Shown: in pieces, positions 11,912 to 22,980 of the stretch
Layout of the letters: each line of letters opens with the position of its first letter
Position numbering within the stretch: the first letter of the stretch is position 1
Origin: Saururus chinensis
Lineage: Eukaryota > Streptophyta > Magnoliopsida > Piperales > Saururaceae
Reading direction: 5' to 3'
Length of the DNA: 64,000 bases
Assembly (NCBI GenBank): GCA_035235625.1
Contig: CP141145.1
Coordinates: forward strand, 5,270,001 to 5,334,000
Made by a program: the position numbers and the translations under genes
Notes under the pieces: generated by a model
What the model was told of the DNA's origin: nothing
Seen by the model: only the letters and a program-made list of their open reading frames with translations
Databases searched by the model: none

Positions 11912-13259
11912 TGTAAGAACATATAAGTCATATATTTAGTTTATTGGCTGATTTCTTTGTCAAAATTATGTCAACAAACTAGTGTATATATTAAGTCTTA
12001 GAATCTGATTTGAGGTTTTTGTGGTTGAGTTAAATTTGGTATTGACTTCAAAAATAAGAGTAGATGTGTTCTTATTCATCAAGGCAGAAGCGGGAAGAAT
12101 GTTTAAGATTTTTGAAGCATATTCATATCACATTTGCATACAAAAATCACATAGAGAAGCTTTAAAAGTGATTTAAGTGGTTTCATAAATTGTTTGGGTA
12201 AAAAGGGAAAAATTATAATTTGTCAAGTAGAACGATCGATCTCTCCAAATAACATTGAAAAAAATTATAGATTATTGTACAACAATTTACGAAGATTGAT
12301 AAATCGATTGATTGCCCTAAGAAACAATCGACTGTTATATGATTCAGCCCTATGCAAAATGAAACCGAGAGTTATCGATCGATGCTCTCTTAATCAATCG
12401 ATCACTCTTGCAATCGACCGATCACTTGAAGTATCCTAGTTGTGATAATAGTGAATGATGAATCATTGTTTGGAATGATCGACCGTTTAAAGGACAATTT
12501 ACCTAAATTAAGTCATTCCGATTTCATTCCTTATTCAAGTACAAGTCATAAACCAACTTAATGCGCTATATAAGGGTAATGAAATCATAAAATTTGACAG
12601 AGGAAAACCTAGAGGAGAAAAGAGAAAGAGGGTTCACACCTTTGATTATTGTTTTGCAAAGAAGAATTCACTCGTGCATTAAATTGAAGATCCATGGTGA
12701 ATTGAAGAAGATAATTTACAACTAAAGGAGTAGTTACACAAAGATTTTAAAGAAAAATTGTTGCATATCTTTAATGGGATATTGATGATTTCACATACAA
12801 TAAGAAGTGTTTGTTGAAGACTAGAATGAGACATAGACAAGGTGAGGAGGAGAAAGTTTCAAGTATTTGAGGGGAAAGACTTGAAGACCAGTAATAACTA
12901 TCTAAACAAGAGGAGCTTGTGTTAGAGTCTAAAAAAAGTTGGTGGTTTGTTTATGTCTATGTAAATCTTCGATTTCTAATGCATTGATTTGGTTCCTTTA
13001 GAACTATCGTGGTATTTTACCCTAGTTGGGTTTTTTCACATAAATTGTTGTGTTCATATGTGGAGTAAATAATGATGATTGCATGATGATTGATTGATAT
13101 ATCATGAGTGAGATTTGAATGAAACTTTAATTAATTCTGCTATAGAAATAAAAATTCTACGCGTAGATGCTAGGACTACTAATTCTTACTTGTCAAAGTA
13201 CTAGTTTTAAGAGAAATGTAGTTATCCGATACATCAATTAGATGGATATTAAACTCTCA
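11912..13259 (+). repeat. 5' LTR of family A copy 3
   Basis: It starts TGTAAGAACATATAAG and ends AAACTCTCA. A GATCGAT-rich module lies at about 12,230-12,490 with forms such as TTATCGATCGATGC and AATCGACCGATCAC. The 81-codon frame at 12,194-12,439 is a reading of this module, not a gene. Confidence 0.75.
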
Positions 13260-13559
13260 AGTGGTAGCTCAGGTTTAATTGTTGAAATTTTAATTTTGTT
13301 ACATGATATCAATTAGATTTGCCATGTTAGTGCTTTTTGACCTTGTTTGAATCTTCATAGTTTGATTTCTTGTGCTAGGGTAAGAATTATGATTGTTGCT
13401 CATGTTTTCTTGTTTTTCTCTTAGAAATACTTGCTTATACTTGCTAATTTGGTTACCCTAGTTGGTTAGTTGTTTCTTTCAAAATTTTCCTTCTGTTAAG
13501 TGCTTAGATTGTGGTGCTTAGGTTGATTTTTGTTAATTGAATTGAGTGGCTGGTTTGAA

Positions 13560-15400
13560 CAATTTAATGAATGAACATAGGGACTTGGGAAATCCAATGA
13601 ATAGACCTCTTTTGTTTGATGAAAAAAAATTATATTAGAAGTATATGATGAGAGTTTTTATAAAAGTGCCTGATGGGAATGCTTGAGAAGCAGTTGTTAA
13701 AGGTTAGAGTCCTCCAATGATAAAAGATAAAGATGGGAACTCAATTCTAAAAGATAAAATTGAATTATATGAGAATAAGACTAGACTTGCAAATCAAAAC
13801 AGTAAAGCCCTTAGTGCATTATTCAATACCGTAAATAAATTACAATATAGGTTGATCTCTAATTGTGTGTTTGATAAAGTTGCTTGAAAACAATTGGTAA
13901 AACATAATAAGGGAACTAAAGCTATAAAGGTATCTAGACTTAGTCAACATGTGTGATCAATTAGGAGAGCCTATACCTGAATACCATATTGTGAGAAAGT
14001 TTTAAGGTCCTTGTCTTCAAAATTTAAGATTGAGGTGGATGCCATTAATTAATTTAAGAAAATTGACACCTTAGACATAGTTGAGTTGGTTGGGAACCTT
14101 AGAACCATTGAGATGCAAAAAGAGTCCTATGAGAACAAAAATGAGATGATTAAAAACTCGAAAGAAAAACAAAATGCCCTAAAAGCATCTAGAAGAACTT
14201 CCAAGAAAAACAAGTTATTAAACATCTTAAATAAATCTGAAGAATATGAAAATGATGAAGAACTAATGCTTCCATTGGCTAATTTTAAAAAAAATTAATG
14301 AAAACTCATAACTTTAGATTTGGTAATAAACAAGGAAAAAAAAAGATATGAGAGGTCAACTAAACAAGATAATAAGAATCTAAAATACTTTGAATATGGT
14401 AGGTTTGGTCGCTTTGCTACTGATTATTCCAACTTGAATTTTGACTATTCCAACTTGAATTTTGACAATTGTTCTGATGAAAGGTTATTATAAGAAAAAT
14501 TGAAGGGTGCTTAAAGCAACTTACTATAATGAGAGCTCTTTTGAATAAGAAGAAATGTGCAACTATATAACCTTCCATGTAAGTGTTAAGAATGATAGTC
14601 TAGAAGAAGATTCACACGAATTCACTTCTCTTGAAGAGAACTTAGAGTTTGAGGTTGATTCTAGTGAGTTTATGAAATTCCTTCAACAATTCTTAGTCTT
14701 GACTAAGAAAACAAAAAGCCTTAAGAGAGAGTTCAAGCAGAAAGAATATTAAGTAGTGCTATCTTATCAAGAGGCAAAAAGGATAGTGGAGAATAACAAA
14801 TTTGAAAGAGAGGTGAATTACCTTGAGAAAGACCTAAAGAGTGAGAAAGAGAAATCTAGTGCTCTCAATGGAGAACTCATATCCTCTAAAGATAAATTAG
14901 ATGGCTTCAAGAGTGGAGAAAAAAGTTAGAGATTATGTTTAACATATATTGGTCAAACTAACAAAATAGGTTACGTTTTAGGAATTGCTTGTCTAGCATT
15001 ATAGGAAAGCCTACTATCTTTATGAAGGCAAAAGAGATTGTGAAAGAGCCTATGATAGTGCCCAACTTACCTAGGTCTAGAGTGAAAGGAGGAAGGATAG
15101 CTTTTAGCATTGAGTGTATGTGACATTTGTCATTGTAAGACCCATGTTAGTAAAGAATGTCGTAAGAACTACCATTTCCAACTTAGGTCAAAGATACTTT
15201 CTTTACCCATAAGCTGCCCCACCAAATGTATGAGAGGAAGAAGGACTCTGCCTCCTTTATCCCAAAGTTGCCCCATCAATTGTATGAAAAGGAAATAAAA
15301 GAAAGTATGGGTGAAGAAGATTGATTTTCAAGGTTTAAAAGGTTAATTGGGGGAAGCTAGGAAGTCTACCTTAAGTTACTTAGCTTTGGATGACTAGGTA
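13560..15400 (+). pseudogene. Copia (UBN2-type) gag, family A copy 3
   Basis: The pieces follow the order of plant copia gag. A region near 14,086-14,298 reads VGNLRTIEMQKESYE, then ALKASRRTSKK and EELMLPLANFKK; the family usually has L-x-x-N-L-x-x-x-E-M and E-E-x-x-L-x-x-x-x-F-K-K. A zinc-knuckle position at 14,374-14,430 reads YFEYGRFGRFATDY, where the cysteines are now Y or F. A coiled-coil follows at about 14,555-14,930. A second C-x2-C-x4-H-x4-C knuckle (CDICHCKTHVSKEC) at 15,119-15,160 is intact. Multiple stops and frame changes kill it, and no protease follows the tail near 15,300-15,400. Confidence 0.7.
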
Positions 15401-17370
15401 ATGCTAAGGAGTTTTATATGTTTAGCTAGAGAGATTTATTTTTGTCTATGGTTAAATTCTTTCTATTTTTTGGACATTCATATTTTTTTAGTTTTATTGC
15501 ATTTTACTTTGTTTTTACATGTTTTTAATTCATAAGTTTTGAATTGAAAAAAAATAGAATATGGTCAAAACACACAAAAAACTTAGTGTAGCTTTTGCTT
15601 GGTTTTGCAATTGGCTTTATTTTTTGGTTTTGATAAAGTGGAGCTCTTGAGACATATTGAGATTAATTTCCTTTTAAGTTCAAAAAGCAAAATGATTAGT
15701 AGTTAAACATACCTTAACTTAGAGAAGGATAAACGAAAGAGAGTGAAGATTAATTTGATATTCTTTTACTTGATATTGTAATTCTTTGATTTTAAAAACT
15801 TACACACATCATGTTGAGATTCAAATCAGTTTTGTATATGAACATCAAGAGAGAATTTTTAAACATAAATTAACTTAGTCGTTTGGATTTTAGCATAGGC
15901 TAAGTGATCAAATTAAATGATCTTTTGCTACCTTTTGATTTAAAAATGAAAGAAAATAAAATTCCTTGTCATTATGCTTATGAGTCTTATATACTTTCAT
16001 CTTACTTTAGATTATGGAATTGTACTCGTAAAGATGATGGGGGAGGGCTACCTGCTTAGGTTGGCCTAGGCTAGTGTGAAGCTCCCATCCGCTTGCAATC
16101 AAAGGGAAAATGAATGAAAACGAAATAAATTAATGATGCAAGAAGAGAGGATTTAGAAAAATCCAAACCCTAAAAAAATGAATTAAGGAAAAATATTATA
16201 ACCCAAAAAAAGGAATGGGCATGTTGATTATGAGTTTTTTATTATTTTTATCTTTTTAAGAAAATAATGTACATAGATTCTAATTAAAGAGAGTCGAAAA
16301 ATGTGCACTTATCCTTTATTAGGGTTTAAACAAATTTGTCTCAGTTTGAATAAGAGTGATCTTGTAAGATTCATGATTAAAATAGACAAGAGTTGACTAC
16401 ATTGATAGTTTTTCTTTAATTCTAATAAAAGAGAATTAATATGTCAAAAAGTAGAGAATTGAAATTAACAATCACGTATCAATGGAGTTAACTAATCTAA
16501 GGTGAACATAATATGTGGATGCTAATAAATTATAAAAAAGAACTCAACTTTGCTGATATTGAATGTTTGATTTTTAATTTAAGTTTTGAATGTCAGACAA
16601 TTGATATTTTGATGGGGAAATGTTGTGGAAAATTTTTAGGAATTTTTTTGGAATTTTTTAAATTTTAACCATTTTTATTAATTTTCAAAAATTAAAAAAT
16701 CAATTTTTTTCCGAATCAATTGGTTGTAACGATCAATAGCTGGTCGAATTTTTTTTGCTGAAGCTCTGTTGTAATTTTGGTTTCACTCTATTACGCCTCC
16801 ATTCTTCTCCAAACTTCATCTAAACTTCCCTGGAAGAGAATTAAAGCAATTTGCATGCTTTTTAGGTGAAAACCAATCAATTTTCCACATCAAAATAAAA
16901 AATTTCACCACAGCCAAAGGTATGCACCGAACCAAATTTTAATATTTTAGGTTATTTCAATCAGTTTTCCATGAGATTTGAATTGGTAGGATTGTTAGAA
17001 ATAGAATGATCTAGCTTTAATTAAATTTTTATGCAATTTGATCCATTAAAACATGAGATTTTAGGAAAAATCAATGGTGGTTTCATGTTTTGAACAAATT
17101 TGGGGATTTTTCAAAATTGGCTATTTTTGGTCAAAAGTGACTCTTCTTCCTGTTGAGAAAGTTGATATACTGATCATGATCTACCTTGGGTTCAAATTTG
17201 GAGTGATTATGACTTGAAATGTTTTAGGGTTTCTTTATAATTCAAAATTTGAATTTTTTTGGCGCATTTTTCAATGGAATTTGAACTCCTAGGCTATTTA
17301 TCATTGTTCTATCTTTAGTCCTAGTTTATGTTTAGCTCTAGGTTAATTACATTATGTGTCAATTAATCTA
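15400..17370 (+). other. AT-rich internal region of family A copy 3
   Basis: No gene is seen. The part from about 15,440 to 16,580 aligns with copies 1 and 2. From about 16,590 the sequence is absent from copy 1 and leads into the accessory ORF. It contains poly-T and poly-A rich runs. Confidence 0.5.
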
Positions 17371-18363
17371 GATGGGGAAAGCAAAGAAGCAAAGGTCTAT
17401 TGAGTTAGGCTTTGGCGACCCAGGATCCTCTAGTAGTGATTTAAATAGGGTCAGACTGATTATATGTGAGAGTAGTCTAGTTCATATACCATTAGAGACT
17501 GCAGTAGGTTGGATTGTGGCTAGAAAGTACTGAATGGGCTATATTTCTACCATTTCTATATATGGATAGTTTGTCTACCCTAGGCTTGTTAGGTAGTGGT
17601 TTGCATCACTCCACTTGAAGGATGATGGTGCACTAGTAGGAGTTGCTGGAGGAGTACAAGTACAAGTGACACATAATGTTATTACTACTGTTATTGGTTA
17701 TGAGAGGAGATACCTCACATTTCTATTTGTTTGATATGCCTCTCCACTAGATAGTGAGTTGTCTGCCACTTTACTTAGTTTACCAAAGGGTCCTAAGATT
17801 GAGATTTCATTCCTTGCATATTCGATGATATAGGACTTTTGACTACATTATGTGATTGCTTATGATGTTTGGAGTGATAGGAAGGAGAGAGTCGACATGA
17901 TTATGGCACAATTGCTACATCTCCTAGCACAACCTCATTTGGAGCATAACCTACATCCTATTATTTTTGGAAGGATCATGGAGTTTCTTAATGGCCACAC
18001 ACATGAGATGTTGCCATACCCCTACATCTTATGCCTAATGCTTACAGTGGTACATGTCATAGTACCTAGGACTGAGCCTACCATGACATGGATGCAACCG
18101 ATTGATCTGGGGGTGATTCGTAGGGTGTTCTCACCATTAGGGTGAAGATCATGTGCCCCATGATGCAGTAGAGCTAGCAAATGTAGCATTAAATCCATCA
18201 CCACCTATTGATGTTGACGGACGAGTGTCTATGGCTGTGTTTAGATTATCTCAGGATGTTGGGTTCTAGAGGCTGACGCACCTTGATCATTTGATCAGAT
18301 CTGGCTTTCCATAAGCTGACGGTGAGAGGGAGCAGAGTGGAAATGATAATGATGTTGCAAATT
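17371..18363 (+). pseudogene. Decayed accessory ORF, 'putative plant transposon protein'-like
   Basis: Starting at ATG 17,371 (MGKAKKQRSIELGFGDPGSS), one frame can be followed with several stops to 18,363. Recognisable blocks are VYPRLVRQWFASLHL, VTHNVITTVIGYERRYL, SLPKGPKIEISFLAYS and PYPYILCLMLTVVHVIVP. The order V-Y-P-x-L-V-R-x-F, D-G-x-L, G-V-x-V, and then a late P-Y-x-x-x-L block resembles the 'putative plant transposon protein' domain found downstream of gag-pol in some plant LTR elements. It has an acidic, low-complexity end. The function of that domain is not known. Copy 1 lacks this segment, so it was either lost there or gained here. Confidence 0.4.
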
Positions 18364-18887
18364 GATTTTGTTTTACTTTTTTATCACTTTTTCATGTATT
18401 TCAGTGGCTAAAAACTTGTTCAGTTTAATTATCTTTCATTGTGATTATGAGATGTACTTTTCAAATTATTTTTTTATTCGGATATGTGATGGACATGTGA
18501 TGGTTTTATGTTTTTATTTCATTTTATGTCTTTATGTGATGATTATAACTTGATAGAGCTTTAATCATTATTTTTATTAATTATTGCATTCATTTTTTGT
18601 CGATTTATGTCAGAAGGGGGGAGAAGTGATTAATAAAAATTAAAGTGTTTATCTTTATAATTGATTAACAGTGCTATGTAAATCAATTTGATTTTAAATA
18701 TGCAGGATCAGTACAAGATTATACAAGGATTTTCAAGCTCAATTTCAAATCAATGACTTTAAGTTGATTGAGTTTAGGTTGAGTCTTTGTACAATTTTGA
18801 AAGTCAATGCACTATGTCAAGAGTTGTAATTTTATTTTGATTTTTGAATGTATAATATTTTCACAAGAACTAGTTAAATAGGGAGAC
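18364..18887 (+). other. 3' internal non-coding region of family A copy 3
   Basis: It aligns with copy 1 about 2,280-2,677 (for example the TTTTGTCGATTTATGTCAGA region and the AATGCACTATG stretch) and ends in a purine-rich GGGAGACAG tract before the 3' LTR. The frame at 18,362-18,553 is a chance hydrophobic reading. Confidence 0.55.
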
Positions 18888-20197
18888 AGTAAGAACATAT
18901 GAGTCATATGTCTTGTTTAATTGATGATTTATGTGTCAAAATTATATCAAGAAACCATATGTATGTATTAAGTCTTAGAATATGATTTGAAGTTATTATG
19001 GTTGAGTCAGATTTGGAATTGATAAACTTGAAAAATATGAGTAGACATGTTTTTATTGATCAAGGTAGAAGACTGAAGAATCTTGAAGATTTTTTTTAGC
19101 TTATTTAGATCTTATTTGCATACAAAAATCACTTTGAGAAGTTTTAAAAGTGATTTAAGTGGTTTCAATAGGTTTTTGGGTAAAAATGGAAAAATTATAA
19201 TTTGTCATTTAGAACGATTGAAAACTGCAAATAACAAATATCCAAACAATTTACAAAAATTGATGAATTGATCAATCACCCTAGTAAATGATCAATCGCT
19301 ACATGATCAGCCCTGCAAAAACGTAATTGAGAGTTATCAATCGATCGTTGTTATAATTGATCAATCGCTTGAAGTATCATGTACATGACAAACAATGAAC
19401 GGTCGATCGTTTCAAGGATGTTTACCTAAATTAAGTCATTCCAATTTCAATCTTATTCCTTATTCAAGTACAAGTCCTAAACCAACTTAAAAAGTAATAT
19501 AGGGTTAATAAAATCACAAAATTTGAGAGAGAGAAACTTAAAGGATAAAAGAGAAAGAGGGTATACACATTTAATTATTATTTTCCAAAGGAGAATTTAA
19601 TTGTGATTTAATTGAAGATCCATAGTGAATTGAAGAAGACAAATCTACAATTAAAGTGTTACACAGAGGTTTCAAAGAGAAGTTGTTGCATATCTTTAAT
19701 GAGAGATTATAGATTTCCTCAAGGTCAAAGTAAATACAACAAAAGGTGCTTGTTGAAGACTAGAAGGAGACTAAAAGAAGGCAAAGAGGAGAAAACTTCA
19801 AGTGCTTGAGGGAAAACACTTGAAGGCCAGCAACAACTATCTAAACAAGAAGAGCTTGTGTTAGAGTCTAAAATAGGTTGGCGGTTTGCTTATTTCTATG
19901 CAAAGTCTTTGTTTCTAGTGCATTAATTTGGTTCCTTTGAACTGCCTTAGTTTTTTACCCTAGTTGTGATTTTTTACGTAAATTGTTGTGTTCATGTGTG
20001 CATTGAATGATGGTGATTGCATAATGATTGATTGATATATCATGAGTTAGATTTTAGAAAATGTTTATGTAATGCAACTATAAAAATAAAAATTTTGCAC
20101 ATAGAGACTAGAACTCTTAATTCTTATTTGTCAAAGTACTAGTTTTAAGAGCAATTTAGTGATCTACTAGGTCGATTAGATAGATATTAAACTCTCA
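18888..20197 (+). repeat. 3' LTR of family A copy 3
   Basis: It is near-identical in layout to 11,912-13,259. The first bases are mutated (CAGTAAGAACATATGAG in place of TGTAAGAAC). It ends AAACTCTCA at 20,197, directly followed by gypsy RT sequence on the other strand. The differences between the two LTRs are visible by eye throughout, so this is not a recent insertion. Confidence 0.75.
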
Positions 20198-20570
20198 GGA
20201 ATAACCTTTCCAATTTTGCATCAAATTATAATCAAATCGCTTTTTGAAAGAATCACTATAAACCATATACCCTTCATTACCTTCAGGTAATGTTAACACT
20301 AGACCATTAGTAAGTTTTTCTTTTAGTTCTTGGAAACTACCTTAACAATTATTGTTCTACTCAAATTTGACATTCTTCTTTGTCAGCTTTGTCATGGGCA
20401 ATACAATTGAAGAGAAGTCTTCCATGAATCTTCGGTAACAACCGACTATGCCTAAAATGCTTCTTACTACTAGTACATTCTTCAGTCTTTCCCAATTGAT
20501 TACAGCTTCAACTTTCGAAGAGTCTATTGATTCTCCTTCTTTTGAGATCAAGAAGTTAGTACTCACTATC
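20198..20570 (-). pseudogene. Ty3/gypsy reverse transcriptase C-terminal fragment
   Basis: The - strand frame reads FLISKEGESIDSSKVEAVIN, then WERLKNVLVVRSILGIVGCY and RRFMEDFSSIVLPMTKLTKK. This is the standard end of a gypsy RT (S-K-E-G-I, D-P-x-K-V-E-A-V, R-S-F-L-G-L-x-G-Y-Y-R-R-F). It is continued below 11,911 by RNase H. Its upstream (N-terminal) part is missing because the sequence changes to family A copy 4 at about 20,571. Confidence 0.85.
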
Positions 20571-22000
20571 TATACTCAAAATGCATGTGCGTGTTATGCT
20601 CAATGTTGTGTCTCTCTCAAGTCTCTCTCATCATGAACAATTTTATCTTATAAATCAATGGTGGATCAAGAAAATTTTAGGCAAAATGTTTATCCTTTTT
20701 TTCAAACTTAAATAATAATTTTCCTCTCTACAATTTCATCTGTATCTAGCCGTTTTATAGTACTTTAGGCAAGTTAAGGTAAAAGAATTCAAAGTAGGAA
20801 AGGACTTCTTTTGGATTTCTTAAACTAACTTAGGGTTCAATAGATCGATTGTTTCAACAAACAATTGATCAATCACTGTCTCTACCTAAACAAAATTACT
20901 AATCAATAGATCAATTTGAGCAAGCTATCAATCAATGTCTGGCTCAGTTTGAAATATGAAAAACAATCATTAAAAAATCAATCTCTATAAATCTTCTGTT
21001 CAAACGTGATTGATCCCTAGGAATAATTTTCTAGGCTTTAAAAATCACTCTAATAAATTATCTAAATTTATTCTGGGTGATTTTTATACATGAATATGTG
21101 TATTATTCCTTCAAATCTTTAATACTAAATATATTCTTCATCCTTGATCTTTCAAAACACATCTGCTTTCAATTCCAAATCCGAATTAACCAAACCAAAA
21201 TCTAATCATACTCTTAATATTAAACTTGTACATGAAGTTTTAATATTATTTTGATTATAAAAATTAGCCAATTACATTACATATGACCTCATATGTTCTA
21301 ATAATCTTCTATTTTGGCTATTTTGTGACAAAACACTACAAGTATGAAAATAATAAAATTACCACTCTTCACACTCTAGTGCATTAACTTTTACTTATAC
21401 AAAAATTGATACTTTGACACACTAAAACCTAAGCCCATTTGGAATTGATCTTGAAAAAGTCTTGAAACTTGTAGCAAAAAATGTGCATAAAAACATGATA
21501 ACTTAGTGATGAAATACATTTCATTGTATGGTCTTAACTTTTTTCAAGGTATATTCTTCACGAAATAAAGAAAATCGAGCCAAATTGTACCACATGAGGC
21601 AATGGTCCCTTTATTTTTGTATGACTTTTGTTTTGTTTTAAACAAAAAAATATTGTATCATGTTTCATAGATTGCATGGATGATCCAAACAATTGTTTTA
21701 CATTTTCTCCCCTTTTACGGATAGAGATGCCTACTATGAACATGTCACTTTTAAACAAACAATTTACTTATTGTTTAGGAGCAGAACATATTTTATAATA
21801 AGCATTTCAGTCTCAAATAATATAATACAATTAAACATTATCTATAAACCAAGATGGATTGTCTCAATCTAGATATTCATTAATCTATAACATTGTTTGA
21901 TAGTAATCAATTAGATTTGTTTTCCTTTTACATCACATCAACTTTTATAATTTTGGTTGCAATACTATATTTGACTTTATAAAGCTTATTCTAAAAAGTA
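20571..22000 (-). mobile_element. Family A copy 4, truncated LTR plus internal piece
   Basis: The stretch 21,190-21,400 is the reverse complement of the copy 1 junction between internal DNA and 3' LTR. The shared landmarks are the GTAGTGTTTTGTCACAAAAT region, AATGCACTA, then AGAACATATGAGG. The LTR part is about 20,571-21,290 and is shortened at its outer end. The internal part continues to about 21,500 and is hard to follow beyond that. It abuts the gypsy RT fragment. Confidence 0.55.
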
Positions 22001-22302
22001 TTTTTTTTTTTAAAATCCATTAATTTATTGCTTTAGCCCAATCTAAATTATCTCCATATTTCAATAAATTTCTTAATGATCATCATTGATGTAGTTAATA
22101 TTGTTTATATGAAAAGTAAATATTTTTTACTTATACTTTGGTATACAACATACTTGCTATCTAGATGCATTGTCTAGATATCATACGTCATATATACATT
22201 TTTTGCTCACATAGTGTTTAATAATTTTTTTAATGACATAATAGCTCTTTTTTGTTTTGTGCATAAAAGAAAGTTTAATCAAATTTAACATGCTAATTTT
22301 GT
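22000..22302. other. AT-rich spacer without recognisable content
   Basis: There are short runs of A and T and no coding or repeat signal that can be supported. The end of copy 4 may lie within it. Confidence 0.4.
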
Positions 22303-22980
22303 ATAGGGATGGACCATGTGTTGGCTGCCCATGGGGGGCCCACCCTCCTGAGGCCAAGGATTACGGGCTGTGGCCCCCCGCGGCCCTTAAGGGTGAGGCC
22401 CAAGGCAGGCCAGGTAGGCCCTCAATGGCTAAATTTGCCCTATTGGCGAAATGCCCCAATGTCTATTGGGGCTAGGCTCCCTCATTTAAAATAAATAAAT
22501 AAATTTGAATTAACTAAATGGTACCCACATTTTTACAAAATTGCCACCCCCCTCACATTAAGACAATTTTAACCCCACTAACAATCAAATAATGTTTATA
22601 TTCAATAGTAGGACTTAGGAGAAGTAATTGTCACATTTGAAAACCTATAAATAAGGGGGATTTAACCTTCTCTTTCACCCATCCCTCTACTATCTAAGAC
22701 TCTCTTCCTCCTCCCCTCTCGTACTCTTAAGTCTCAAGCGCATAATCACTTTAATTTTTATTTTTAATTAAAATTTAAATCTAAGCTCTCACATTCCCAA
22801 GCCTCAAGATTCACGTTCTCAATTCTCAAGCTTTCTCCTTATCTATCAAGTGGGCAACTGGCAACTTAAGTCTCAACTCTCAAGCATCAATGTAAGTAAA
22901 TTTGATTTAATAATTTAATGTTTAGATTAAATTGCCTATTTTTTCTCATAGTAAATTTATTTTATTTTTCTTTTAAAGAA

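Larger units (their letters stand above)
11912..20197 (+). mobile_element. Family A LTR element, copy 3 (complete, 8.3 kb)
   Basis: The layout is 5' LTR 11,912-13,259, a putative primer-binding site TGGTAGCTCAGG at 13,262, decayed gag at about 13,560-15,400, about 2 kb of AT-rich DNA, a decayed accessory ORF at about 17,371-18,363, a purine tract at about 18,879-18,886, and a 3' LTR 18,888-20,197. It has no protease, integrase or RT. It is inserted in the gypsy pol between RNase H (to 11,911) and RT (from 20,198). The 5-bp flanks AGAAG and GGAAT are not identical, so the target duplication is decayed or the ends are off by a few bases. Confidence 0.8.

Noticed and set aside
12194-12439. 81-codon Arg/Ile/Asn-rich frame
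   Set aside because: It is inside the LTR of family A copy 3, and the same region is broken in the other LTRs.
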